Positions 28,319-37,149 of a DNA stretch of 64,000 bases are shown here, one piece after another. Both the position numbers and the translations under genes were made by a program. Positions within the stretch are counted from its first letter, which is position 1. The number at the start of each line of letters is the position of its first letter. Source of the DNA: Acidobacteriota bacterium (GTDB lineage Bacteria; Acidobacteriota; Terriglobia; Terriglobales; Acidobacteriaceae). The notes beneath the pieces were generated by a model that saw only the letters and a list, made by a program, of their open reading frames with translations, was not told the DNA's origin and made no database searches. The stretch spans positions 23,447-87,446 of the forward strand of contig JANYDG010000024.1 of NCBI GenBank assembly GCA_025359885.1, read 5' to 3'.

Positions 28319-29554
28319 TCAGATGGAAGTGTCTTCGCGTAAAAGTCTGCGCGACCAGGTTTCAGCCAGCGTATCAAGGTTGGTTGCCAGATTGTATTGC
28401 GCGTCGGCGGTCGCGCGAGCCTTGATTCCCATCAGGCGACGAGATTCCGAGTCGAGCACCATACGCTCCAGAGCGGACCGAAGTGCGGGGACATTGGCGG
28501 GGGGAACAAGGAGCCCGTTCTCCTGGTTTTGGATCAATTCTGGAATCGCCGCGATGGTGGTGCTGATGCACGGTACACCAAGTGCCATTGCCTCCATCAA
28601 GGCGACGGGGAGCCCCTCAGCAAAGCTGGCGAGGACGAAAACGTCCGCTCGGGAGACCTCTTCAATGGTAGCCTGATGGGCCAGTGCACCGAGAAAGCGA
28701 ACTTGCGGGGAAATGCCCAGACGTCGACATTCACCCTCCAGGAAAGGCCGTTCAGGACCATCTCCAATGAGAGTGCAGGTGATCGCAATGCCAGCATTCA
28801 GCAACGGTGCGAGAGCCTGAATGAGGATTCGATGACCCTTGGCCGCGACCATGCGCCCTGTGCAAACCAGATGCACGGATGAGGTAGGAGTCTGCTCTGA
28901 TTTGACGGGTTGAAGGGCCTTGCAATCAACGCCAAGGCGCACCACCTCGGTACGGCTTTCGGGCAGCTCGGGGACGATGCGCAAGACCTGGCTCCGACAA
29001 AAATCGCTGATGCAGATGACAAAGCTGGCTGATTCGATTTTCCGGCGGAGGTAAAACGCCTCCTGGTCAAAGAACTCATCGGGGCCGTGGAGAGTGATTG
29101 ACCAGGGCAAACGCCATGACCGCGCGGTGAGCATTCCAACTGTGGCAACTGGCCCACCGAAGTGTACATGGAGGTGGGTGAGTGCATTGCGTTGCATCCA
29201 TCTGCCCACCAGAAGGGCCTCGGCCAGGTAGAAAAACGCGAAAGCGCGAGCCTTGAGGTCTAACTCGCCGAGGGCGAGCGCAGCACGGAGGCCGCGCAAG
29301 GCCACGAATGGGTTTGCGGCGGCGACCGCGATCACCTGGAGAGCGACCGAAACCATGCCTCCACTTTTGATGTAGTAAGTTGTCGCCGCCTCGGCTGCTT
29401 CTATCGGGGGCAGGTCCTTCCGGCTCCGGTCGGGAGGGTTGATCGAAGCGACGTCAACTCTTAGCCCACGCTCACGCATCCCCAGGACCTCTTTCAGGAA
29501 GAAAGTATGGGAAATGGCGGGGTATCGGCTGAGCAGGTAGGCGACCCTCGGCAT
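28319..29554 (-). CDS. Family 4 glycosyltransferase (WcaL/RfaB-like)
   Basis: 411 residues from the ATG at 29552-29554; the open frame extends upstream, but homology-like sequence starts at MPRVAYLLSRYPAISHTFFLKEV. The GT-B C-terminal half shows HLVCTGRMVAAKGH, the nucleotide-sugar site with FAEGLPVALMEAMALGVPCIST, including the E-x7-E motif, and a following IPELIQNQENGLLV. The N-terminal HLHVHFGGPVATVGML is typical of colanic-acid-type GT4 enzymes. First gene of the minus-strand GT4-acyltransferase-GT2-NUDIX group; 248 bases separate it from the next gene, so the coupling there is looser. Confidence 0.88.
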   Translation of the reverse strand: MPRVAYLLSRYPAISHTFFLKEVLGMRERGLRVDVASINPPDRSRKDLPPIEAAEAATTYYIKSGGMVSVALQVIAVAAANPFVALRGLRAALALGELDLKARAFAFFYLAEALLVGRWMQRNALTHLHVHFGGPVATVGMLTARSWRLPWSITLHGPDEFFDQEAFYLRRKIESASFVICISDFCRSQVLRIVPELPESRTEVVRLGVDCKALQPVKSEQTPTSSVHLVCTGRMVAAKGHRILIQALAPLLNAGIAITCTLIGDGPERPFLEGECRRLGISPQVRFLGALAHQATIEEVSRADVFVLASFAEGLPVALMEAMALGVPCISTTIAAIPELIQNQENGLLVPPANVPALRSALERMVLDSESRRLMGIKARATADAQYNLATNLDTLAETWSRRLLREDTSI

Positions 29555-30592
29555 CCTGGATTGAGGGAGCGCGGACGGGTTGGAGGAAAGACTGGACAAC
29601 GTAGCTTCAGTATAAGGGGAGCTCCGGGCACAGGTACTCGGTTGATTTGAAGCAATTTGGGTGCATGGTAGAAGTTGCGGAGCCGTAAGCGAACTCTGGT
29701 CCAGGTCCGATTTCGGAAGTTTTGCCGGGAAAGAGCCATGCTGATCGCGCCTGGCTCGTGTTAACCAAAGAAATTTGTGAGCTTTTCTTACCCCTGCGCT
29801 CTCCCGCAGCGACAACAAGCGTTCAATTTTGAGGGTCAGCCTGAAGTCCAGGCCTCAAATGCGCGAGGACCTGAGTCAGGATGGGACCCTGGCATCAAAA
29901 CGAAAGTAACCTTTTTTAGGAATTTCAATCCTTGGTACTGATATCCGTGAAAATTGGCACCCTACGTCGTTTCAACTCATTGTTGAGACTCTGATTTCAG
30001 GCCGATACTAGCTCCAATGAGGAGCAAACAGCAAATTCTATTGAGGTTTTGTCTCTCGCGACTTCTTGGGGGTCCAGCAGAATCAGTTTTGAAGCGCAAT
30101 TCAGATCAATCGATCCATCCCGGTTAGATTGCAAAATTGAAGAGTCTCTTTTCGAGTCATCAGAATATCTGGATTCTCCACGAAAGATGGTCGCGATTGC
30201 AGTACCAGCAAGTTGCAAAACAGTAATCTCTTTGGGTTACCTTCTCAGGGAATCTTAAGTACTGAATGGCCATGAATAGGGGCAGGTAACGCCCACCTTT
30301 TCGCCATTGTTTAGAAGACAATGGACTTATAGCCTGAAGAAGTTGAAGGAGAGGTTCAGCGGTTGCCATACAGACCGTGACGAAATAGTACCCTCCGACG
30401 GAAATGACAGAAGTTGAAATCAGCCGGACAACCGACACAGTTCGCCTGGAACCGCGAGAGAATCAGCGCAACTGGACCGCAAGAGACGCCGAAACGACGA
30501 CGCCAGCGGCACAAAACGGTAAGGTGTAGCGAAACAAATGCGTTGCAATGACCACCATGCTATTGAAGGTTTTTGGGGAGAGGCAGACGAGT
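29555..30592. other. Long intergenic region with no recognisable gene
   Basis: About 1040 bases between divergently transcribed glycosyltransferase genes. It looks more A+T-rich than its surroundings. Short open frames exist on both strands but show no recognisable family, no good ribosome-binding sites and poor codon character. A small inverted repeat GCCTG/CAGGC lies near 29845. It may be a large regulatory region or a decayed gene. Confidence 0.5.
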
Positions 30593-31780
30593 ATGAACAA
30601 GGAATCACAGCACACAATTGCAGTAATGGGGTTGCCCTTGGCGAATGTGTCCGCGGATGAAGCTGTTGACGAGATTGAGAAACTGATCTTGTCTGGCGGC
30701 ACCCATCAGGTTGCGACTGCAAATCTAGATTTCTGGCTCAATTCTCTGAACGACGTGCATCTGCACCGGATTATTGCGGGATGCAGCCTGGTACTTCCGG
30801 ATGGTATGCCCCTGGTGTGGATCTCGAAGCTTCTTGGCAATCCTCTGAAAGAGCGTGTTTCCGGCGTTGACATGGTTCCGATGCTGGCCCGACTCTCTGC
30901 CAAGAAGGGCTACGGGATCTATTTGTTGGGAGGGCGCCCTGGCGTGGCCGAACGGGCAACCAAAGTACTTGAAGCACAGTATCCAGGTGTGAAGATCGTA
31001 GGCCACCATGCACCACCTCTCGCCGACCTGGAACGAATGGATCATGGCGATGCACTCGATAGAATTCGCGCGGCAAAACCGGACATTTTGCTCGTGGCGT
31101 TTGGGAATCCAAAGCAGGAAAAGTGGATCAGGATGCATGCGCGGCGGTCCGGAGTGCCAGTCTCGATCGGGATTGGTGGCAGCATGGACATGCTTGTTGG
31201 TGACGTGCATCGAGCACCGACCTGGATGCAGAGGAGCGGCTTTGAGTGGCTTGGCCGATGCTTGCAGGAACCGACACGACTGCTTCCTCGCTATGCACGC
31301 AATTTTGCGGGGCTTGCCTCCCGGTTGCCCCTCGCGATGATGGCTTCTCTCCTTCAACGCCCACATCACGGACCTTCCACAGTTCACAGAACCAGCGATG
31401 CAGGAATCGTCCACTTGCATGTGCGAGGGAACCTCGAGGCCGCAACCGCTAAATCACTCGACCGCACTGTAACGAGTTGCATCGCCGGCGGACAACTTTT
31501 GGTCATACATCTGGACCAACTGTCGTACGCAAGCCCCGAGGGGCTTGGTGCACTGTTGACGGCAAGGCAGCGTATGCTCTCGTCCGGGCTCTCTCTCTCT
31601 CTCTCCGGAGTTCCTGCGCGACTCAGGATGCTGCTGTCCGCTTGGTGCCTTGAACCACTCTTTGATGAATTCCGCATGGGGCGGGATCGATTTGCTCTCG
31701 GAAACGGCATCTCTCCGACAGCGGCATTCGTGGGTCTCGTTCGTAAAGAAGGAACCGTTGCAGCAAAGAGTCAAAGCTAA
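30593..31780 (+). CDS. WecG/TagA/CpsF glycosyltransferase with C-terminal STAS-like domain (copy 1)
   Basis: 395 residues from the ATG at 30593, preceded by GGGGAGAGG at nine bases. Residues about 10-235 are a WecG/TagA/CpsF (GT26) domain with VLPDGMPLVW, KERVSGVDMVP, AFGNPKQEKW and GIGGSMDML. These enzymes transfer ManNAc(A) or a similar sugar to an undecaprenyl-linked acceptor at the inner membrane. Residues about 285-370 resemble a STAS (anti-anti-sigma) domain: IVHLHVRGNLEAATA, LVIHLDQLSYASPEGLGALLTAR, LSLSGVPARLRMLL. The usual Asp-Ser phosphorylation motif before GLG is replaced by SPE. A (CT)8 microsatellite sits in the STAS coding region. A second copy of this fusion lies at 50143-51435. 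Confidence 0.85.
   Translation: MNKESQHTIAVMGLPLANVSADEAVDEIEKLILSGGTHQVATANLDFWLNSLNDVHLHRIIAGCSLVLPDGMPLVWISKLLGNPLKERVSGVDMVPMLARLSAKKGYGIYLLGGRPGVAERATKVLEAQYPGVKIVGHHAPPLADLERMDHGDALDRIRAAKPDILLVAFGNPKQEKWIRMHARRSGVPVSIGIGGSMDMLVGDVHRAPTWMQRSGFEWLGRCLQEPTRLLPRYARNFAGLASRLPLAMMASLLQRPHHGPSTVHRTSDAGIVHLHVRGNLEAATAKSLDRTVTSCIAGGQLLVIHLDQLSYASPEGLGALLTARQRMLSSGLSLSLSGVPARLRMLLSAWCLEPLFDEFRMGRDRFALGNGISPTAAFVGLVRKEGTVAAKSQS
31589..31604. repeat. (CT)8 microsatellite inside the STAS-like domain
   Basis: Eight CT dinucleotides within the coding sequence, giving alternating Leu-Ser codons. Slippage would shift the frame and truncate the STAS-like domain while leaving the glycosyltransferase intact. 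Confidence 0.85.
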
Positions 31781-32143
31781 GAACACCAGAGCGCAGGGAG
31801 GCGCCAAGGCCTCGTCTGCATCTATTGTGGGATGCTGGCAGGCGCAAGAAAGGGAGTTCGGCTAGCCCAACTTGGTGTATTCTGACGAAGAAAATGTCGG
31901 GCTTTGGACATCTCCAGCTCAAAAAGCACGTCTAAAAGAACTCAACCGCTACAACATTGCAGCCAAAGTTGAACTTCTATGGGCGCAGCTTACCTGGATC
32001 CAACTTGATACGGATCAACACATGAACAACTTGTTGATCATTGCCAGTACCCCGCTCAGGAGATTTCCTGTAACGCTTAAGCCCAGATGCCCGGGCTCGA
32101 ATACAAGGGCAGTCAATCGATAAGGGGCGAAAGGAGAAATCAT
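31781..32143. other. Intergenic region, nothing recognised
   Basis: 363 bases between the WecG-STAS gene and the first cupin gene. The only clear element is the AAGGAG ribosome-binding site just before 32144. No terminator hairpin with a T-run was seen. Confidence 0.45.
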
Positions 32144-33133
32144 ATGAATGCAGTGCAGGAAGCACCCAGTTCTGTTACGGCCGAGGCCCCGAGGATTATT
32201 TCGGTCCCCAAGATCCACTCTCGGGATCTGCCCTATGAGGTCTTCCTGAGAGATTATGTGGCGACTAACCGGCCTGTTGTCATCCAGGACGCCGCACCCG
32301 GATGGGCCGCTCTGGAAACCTGGACACCGGAATACTTCAAGAATACGTTTGGATCCCAGGTGGTTGAAGTTACCTATGGAGTTAAACAGAAGCTTGCCGA
32401 AGTCATGGACGGTGTGCTTGCATCTACTGCGGAAAAGCCAGGACCGTACCTGCACAAAGTCATTATCCATCAGCATATGCCTGCCTTGCTGCCGGCGCTG
32501 TCACCCGAAAATATATATGCATTCCCGCAGAGATATTGCAGCCCGCTGATGCCAAGGCGCTTTCGCAGGCCAGATGGCTATCTCAAGCTGCTGATTGGCG
32601 GAGTTGGTGGGAAATTTCCATTGATGCATTTTGACTCAGACAATGCGCACGCAATCATCACGGAGATATACGGAGACAAGGAATTTGTCCTCTTTGCCCC
32701 GGGAGATACTGACTACGTCTATCCTCATGAGAACTCACCCGGGACTTCGCAGATCGATGATTTGGACCACGTTGATCTAAATCGCTTCCCGGAGTTTCCG
32801 AAAGCTACTCAATACCGGGTCGTGATTGGCCCCGGCGAATCAGTTTTTGTTCCGTCTCGCTGGTGGCATTCGGCGCGGGTTGTGACGACCTCGGTCTCAG
32901 TTTGCACGAATATCATGTACTCGACTAACTGGGCCGGTTTCATTGATATCTCGTGCGAGAACCCCGTTGGTGGTTTCAAGCCATCGCTGCTGGCGAAAAG
33001 GCTCTACCTTCTCACCGCCGGAGTGATTATGGGCTTAATCGAATCAGTCCAGAAGAATCTGCCGGGAAGCTTCCCCGCACGTGCCCTCGGCTATCTTTCC
33101 CCCATATCACCCGATGCCCGGCGCAAACCTTAG
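32144..33133 (+). CDS. Cupin-8/JmjC-type putative Fe(II)/2-oxoglutarate dioxygenase (copy 1)
   Basis: 329 residues from the ATG at 32144, chosen for its AAGGAG six to eight bases upstream. The fold is the cupin-like JmjC type: PVVIQDAAPGWAAL near the N-terminus, the iron-binding HxD in LMHFDSDNAH at about 165, and the distal His in VPSRWWHSARV at about 250. Family members hydroxylate amino-acid side chains (for example FIH-type asparaginyl hydroxylases) or act on small molecules. In this setting a tailoring hydroxylation of the NRPS/PKS product or of a carrier-bound amino acid is a reasonable inference. It stands alone with 269 bases before the ABC exporter gene. Confidence 0.82.
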   Translation: MNAVQEAPSSVTAEAPRIISVPKIHSRDLPYEVFLRDYVATNRPVVIQDAAPGWAALETWTPEYFKNTFGSQVVEVTYGVKQKLAEVMDGVLASTAEKPGPYLHKVIIHQHMPALLPALSPENIYAFPQRYCSPLMPRRFRRPDGYLKLLIGGVGGKFPLMHFDSDNAHAIITEIYGDKEFVLFAPGDTDYVYPHENSPGTSQIDDLDHVDLNRFPEFPKATQYRVVIGPGESVFVPSRWWHSARVVTTSVSVCTNIMYSTNWAGFIDISCENPVGGFKPSLLAKRLYLLTAGVIMGLIESVQKNLPGSFPARALGYLSPISPDARRKP

Positions 33134-33402
33134 TTGCGAACAAGACTCTCGCATTTCGAGAATTCAGTTCGGCGTGCCCATAGTGCATGTAAGTGATGCG
33201 TTCAGCTTGACGGCTCTGATTCGGTCTTCCCTTCATCTAACTCTATTTAGCCATGCCTGGAACCAAGAGTGCAGGGTTCTCTCGGAGTAGTGCTCCTGTA
33301 CAATCAAGGAACCAAAGGGAGAAGATCGAGCAGTTTAAGTAGCTTTGGTCTGCAGATCAGTAAGTGCTCTTTTAGGTTGCTTGAAGCCCGAAGGTATCAT
33401 TC

Positions 33403-35394
33403 GTGCTTGGTTATTTCAGGAAACAGCTCGAAAACAGGGGATTACGTGTGGCAATGAAAGACGTCAGTTCGAACGCAGCACCAAACGCTGATAGCCCAAA
33501 GTCAGCGGACGTGAAACAGGCTGCAAAGAGCCCGAAAGCTCGGCCAAAACTCGCTGGCGTCTGGTCCGAAGTGTGGACAATGATCTACCCGCGGCGGTGG
33601 ATCATGTTCGGCGGGCTCATGCTGCTGATCGTGAATCGCGTCGCTGCGCTTGCCCTTCCGGCATCTACAAAGTTTTTGATTGATGATGTGATCGTAAAGC
33701 ATCACGGCTATCTGCTGTTGCCCCTTGTGGGTATTGTCATGGGCTCCACTCTAGTGCAGGCAGGAACCACATTTGCCCTGACACAGATGATGTCCAAATC
33801 GGCATGGGTACTAATTACGGAATTAAGAATTAAAGTGCAGTCACGAATTGCCCGATTGCCTATCAGCTACTACGATGCCAATCGCACAGGGACTCTCGTA
33901 TCAAGGATCATGTCTGACGTGGAGGGTATTCGCAACCTTGTTGGAACAGGATTGATGGAGTTTGTTGGAAGTTTGCTCACGGCGCTACTTTCTTTCGTCA
34001 TTCTTATGCGAATCAGCCCTAAGATGACACTTCTATCTTTCGGCATTCTTGGTTTGTTCTCGCTTGCGCTCCGCAGAGTTTTTGCGATGCAGCGGGTTAT
34101 TTACCATGAACGCTCCGTAACATTTGCGGAGATTACGGGGCGGCTCACCGAGTCGCTTGCAGGGGCGCGGGTGGTCAAGGGGTATCGTGCAGAGGCGCGC
34201 GAGTCGGCCCAGTTCGCAACCAGCGTGCGCAAGCTTCTGAAGAGCTACATGCAGTCCATCACCGCTACGTCCACGATGAGCTTATGTTCAACGGCCGTGG
34301 TTGGAATTGTCGGCTCCCTGGTCATGTATCTTGGCGCTCGCCAGATGTTAGGCGGGAAACTCACGCTGGGCAATTATGTCACTTACAATGTCTTTCTTGC
34401 GTATCTAATCGCTCCGGCATTTCAACTCGTGTCGCTCGGGACGCAAATCTCCGAGGCAATTGCCGGTGTAGACCGAACGCGGGAGGTACTGGCAGAGGCC
34501 GAGGAAGATAGCGACCCGCGAAGGATATTTGAGCTGAAGGATCGAGACCTGGCCGGCGATATTGCATTCAACGGAGTGAGCTTTGCTTATGAAGCTGACA
34601 AGCCTGTTCTTAATAACATTTCGTTTGACGCCGCTCCAGGAACTGTGACCGCCCTGGTTGGTCCTTCGGGGTCAGGGAAGTCAACGATTATCAGCCTGGT
34701 CAGCGCATTCCACAATCCAGTTTCAGGCATGATTACAGTGGACGGCGTCGACCTGACAACGGTTGCACTTGGAAGTTACCGGCGCCATCTTGGGTTAGTT
34801 CTCCAGGAGTCGTTCCTCTTTGACGGATCGATTCATGACAATGTGGCCTTTGCCCGGCCAGACGCCAGCTTTGAAGAGGTGCTTGAAGCAAGCCGGATTG
34901 CACGCGTGGATGAATTTGCGCAGCGCTTCCCTGATGGATACAGCACGATCGTGGGTGAACGCGGCGTGAAGTTATCCGGGGGACAGCGGCAACGCATTTC
35001 AATTGCTCGCGCGATTCTCGCGGATCCGAAAATACTCATTCTCGATGAAGCAACCTCCAGTCTGGACTCGGAATCTGAAGCGCTGATTCAAGAGGGTTTG
35101 TCATACCTGATGCGCGGACGAACGACGTTTGTGATTGCTCATCGGCTATCAACAATTCGGCGAGCGGACCAGATCCTGGTAATTGAAGAGGGCAGGATTT
35201 GCGAGCGCGGCACTCACCCCGAGTTGCTCTTGAAGCAGGGGCGTTACTACGACCTATACACGCGACAGCATGCTTTTGAGAGTAACCTCTTCCTGGCACC
35301 AGGCGAGGGAGGAATGTCGGAAGATGAGGCGACGGTATCCCAGGGAAGTGGCCCGAGGCTGAGCTTCTCGAAAGCACTCCGCGGCCTGCAATAG
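33403..35394 (+). CDS. Type IV ABC exporter (MsbA/lipid-peptide-like half transporter)
   Basis: 663 residues from a GTG at 33403 (GAAGG eight bases upstream); the in-frame GTG at 33448 behind AGGGGA is an equally good start. The transmembrane domain of about six helices spans roughly 60-345. The nucleotide-binding domain has Walker A GPSGSGKST, Q-loop LQESFLFDGSI, signature LSGGQRQRISIARA, Walker B ILILDEATSSLD and switch His in VIAHRLSTI. Such homodimeric exporters flip lipids, lipid-linked glycans or peptides across the inner membrane. Its position between two cupin genes and an ATP-grasp gene suggests export of the peptide/polyketide product, though lipid export cannot be excluded. Confidence 0.9.
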   Translation: MLGYFRKQLENRGLRVAMKDVSSNAAPNADSPKSADVKQAAKSPKARPKLAGVWSEVWTMIYPRRWIMFGGLMLLIVNRVAALALPASTKFLIDDVIVKHHGYLLLPLVGIVMGSTLVQAGTTFALTQMMSKSAWVLITELRIKVQSRIARLPISYYDANRTGTLVSRIMSDVEGIRNLVGTGLMEFVGSLLTALLSFVILMRISPKMTLLSFGILGLFSLALRRVFAMQRVIYHERSVTFAEITGRLTESLAGARVVKGYRAEARESAQFATSVRKLLKSYMQSITATSTMSLCSTAVVGIVGSLVMYLGARQMLGGKLTLGNYVTYNVFLAYLIAPAFQLVSLGTQISEAIAGVDRTREVLAEAEEDSDPRRIFELKDRDLAGDIAFNGVSFAYEADKPVLNNISFDAAPGTVTALVGPSGSGKSTIISLVSAFHNPVSGMITVDGVDLTTVALGSYRRHLGLVLQESFLFDGSIHDNVAFARPDASFEEVLEASRIARVDEFAQRFPDGYSTIVGERGVKLSGGQRQRISIARAILADPKILILDEATSSLDSESEALIQEGLSYLMRGRTTFVIAHRLSTIRRADQILVIEEGRICERGTHPELLLKQGRYYDLYTRQHAFESNLFLAPGEGGMSEDEATVSQGSGPRLSFSKALRGLQ

Positions 35395-35806
35395 CGAAGC
35401 GGGAGACTGTGCTCAGTTGGATGCAAATCAAAGTCAACTGCGAATTTAGACCTGTGTTTGAATGCCCCTTCCCGATGGATCGGTCAACGGGGAGGGCATT
35501 GCATTGAACCATAAATGAAAGTATGCTCAGGCTTCCTGGGGTGACCAATTTAGATTCGGGTCTGGAACCGGTACGCGACGAACAATGTAATCTGTTGGTT
35601 GGCCTCCATCAGGCATTCATGCCGGACGGCGATGGAAAGACTACGGTTGGGACCACGAGGATGGCAACTTCCACTTGCGAGGCTCATATAGAGGCGAGGA
35701 TGCAGGCTTGTGTCTTGAAATGAGATAGATGTTCAATTTTTGCCGAACGAAATCAAGGGTTCACAAGCTATCGAATGGGTCATGTTAGCCTTGGTGAAAC
35801 TCTAGT
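35395..35806. other. Intergenic region with a strong hairpin
   Basis: 412 bases between the ABC exporter and the ATP-grasp gene. It contains the hairpin listed at 35461-35500. I see no gene in the rest. Confidence 0.5.
35461..35500 (+). terminator. Stem-loop, possible terminator after the ABC exporter
   Basis: AATGCCCCTTCCCG pairs with CGGGGAGGGCATT: thirteen base pairs with one bulged C and one G-U, and a 13-base loop. There is no T-run directly after it, so it could instead be a processing or regulatory hairpin. Confidence 0.4.
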
Positions 35807-37090
35807 ATGATTTGGACGCAAACAGATGCGCTGCAAACGGAAGAGTGGAGCAGATTGAAGGAACGTTCACGACCAAAGGTGCTGTTGTGCGCAACGATGT
35901 GGTGGCCTTTGGGGGCTCGACTTGCCATGGCGTTTCTGCGTCACGGATGCGCCGTTTCAGCAGTGTGCCCGCCGGGGCACCCGCTGCGATTTGTATCGGA
36001 CATTGCAGGGGTCTACCCATATCAGGGTTTGAATTCGATTGAATCTCTTAAGTCGGCAATCCGGACATGCAAACCGGATCTTATCGTACCGTGCGATGAC
36101 GGCGTGGTGTGGCAGTTACATGAGCTTCACATAAAAGTCCCTGATTTGCGGCCATTGATTGAACATTCCCTTGGTGCGCCAGAGGCTTACCCTACGATTC
36201 GGAGTCGTGGAGCTTTTCTGCAGGTCGCGGTAGATCTGGGTATTCGTGTACCCCTTACACAGGCTCTCAACTCTACCAGCGAACTCGATGCGATGGATAT
36301 TGCCGCCGGTGCGGTTTTGAAGCTGGATGGGACCTGGGGGGGAACTGGCGTAGCGATTGTTCGATCAATCGCCGAAGCGACGCGGGCCCTTCTGGAACTT
36401 TCGCGACCGATGGGAGCGGGCGTGGCCTGGAAAAGGTGGTTGATCAATCATGACCCCCTGGCGCTTTGGTCCTGGCGTCGGCGAGAAACACCCCGAGTGA
36501 CCCTTCAGGAATTTGTGCCTGGGCGCCCAGCAAACGCGATGATTGCGTGTTGGAAAGGTGAGGTGCTGGGGATCGTCATCGTCGAAGTCATGACAGCGCA
36601 GGGTCCAACAGGCGCGGCCACGGTGGTCAAACTCGTGGAGAATGCAGAGATCAAAGAGGCAGCTCGGTTACTCGCCAGACGTCTGGGACTGACTGGCTTT
36701 CACGGCCTCGACTTCATGCTCGAGAGGCAGAGCGGAACCGCATATCTGATCGAGTTGAACCCTCGGTGCACGCAGCTGGGCCATTTGCTTCTCGCAGGAA
36801 AGGGAAACCTGGCGGGGACATTGAGTGCGCAAATGCGCAATGAAGAGGTCGTGGTCCCGGGGAATGAAGAATGCATTCCAGGGACAACTGTGGCGTTCTT
36901 TCCGCAGGCTCTGAACTGGAATCCCGGGAGCCCTTATTTGCGGCGCGGCTACCATGATGTTCCATGGGAAGAGCCCAGGCTGTTACGAGAACTGCTGCGT
37001 CCTTCATGGCCTGAGCGACAGTGGATGAGCCGGATTTATCACTATTTCCGCGTGACAAAGCGGCCAGGAGTTGTGGACTTTGCGGAGTAA
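35807..37090 (+). CDS. ATP-grasp superfamily ligase
   Basis: 427 residues. The N-terminal Rossmann-like part (VLLCATMWWPLGARLAMAFLRHG) precedes an ATP-grasp domain with a glycine-rich ATP loop (LKLDGTWGGTGVAIV, about 170), LQEFVPGRPANAM (about 235) and the metal-binding strand GLDFMLER followed by YLIELNPRCTQLGH (about 300-325). The superfamily forms amide, peptide or thioester bonds through an acyl-phosphate. No specific subfamily could be recognised. With an exporter, two cupin oxygenases and an NRPS nearby, joining an amino acid or amine to the product is a plausible inference. The gene converges on the second cupin gene across a terminator hairpin. Confidence 0.82.
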   Translation: MIWTQTDALQTEEWSRLKERSRPKVLLCATMWWPLGARLAMAFLRHGCAVSAVCPPGHPLRFVSDIAGVYPYQGLNSIESLKSAIRTCKPDLIVPCDDGVVWQLHELHIKVPDLRPLIEHSLGAPEAYPTIRSRGAFLQVAVDLGIRVPLTQALNSTSELDAMDIAAGAVLKLDGTWGGTGVAIVRSIAEATRALLELSRPMGAGVAWKRWLINHDPLALWSWRRRETPRVTLQEFVPGRPANAMIACWKGEVLGIVIVEVMTAQGPTGAATVVKLVENAEIKEAARLLARRLGLTGFHGLDFMLERQSGTAYLIELNPRCTQLGHLLLAGKGNLAGTLSAQMRNEEVVVPGNEECIPGTTVAFFPQALNWNPGSPYLRRGYHDVPWEEPRLLRELLRPSWPERQWMSRIYHYFRVTKRPGVVDFAE

Positions 37091-37108
37091 AGTGCCTGGG
37101 CATAAGGA

Positions 37109-37139
37109 GCGGGCACTTGGGATGCCCGCAAGTGCCCGC
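37109..37139. terminator. Bidirectional terminator hairpin between convergent genes
   Basis: GCGGGCACTTG and CAAGTGCCCGC form a perfect 11-base-pair stem with a nine-base loop, placed in the 59 bases between the converging ATP-grasp and cupin genes. There is no long T-run, but the position argues for a shared terminator. Confidence 0.6.
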
Positions 37140-37149
37140 ATGAAAGAGC

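Noticed and set aside
33257..33273. Sigma-54-like site TGGAACCAAGAGTGCA upstream of the ABC exporter
   Set aside because: GG-N10-GC spacing is right but only part of the consensus matches; such hits are expected by chance every few hundred bases.
35600..35616. Sigma-54-like site before the ATP-grasp gene
   Set aside because: Has TTGGC and GC at the right spacing but lacks the TTGC box; chance-level match.
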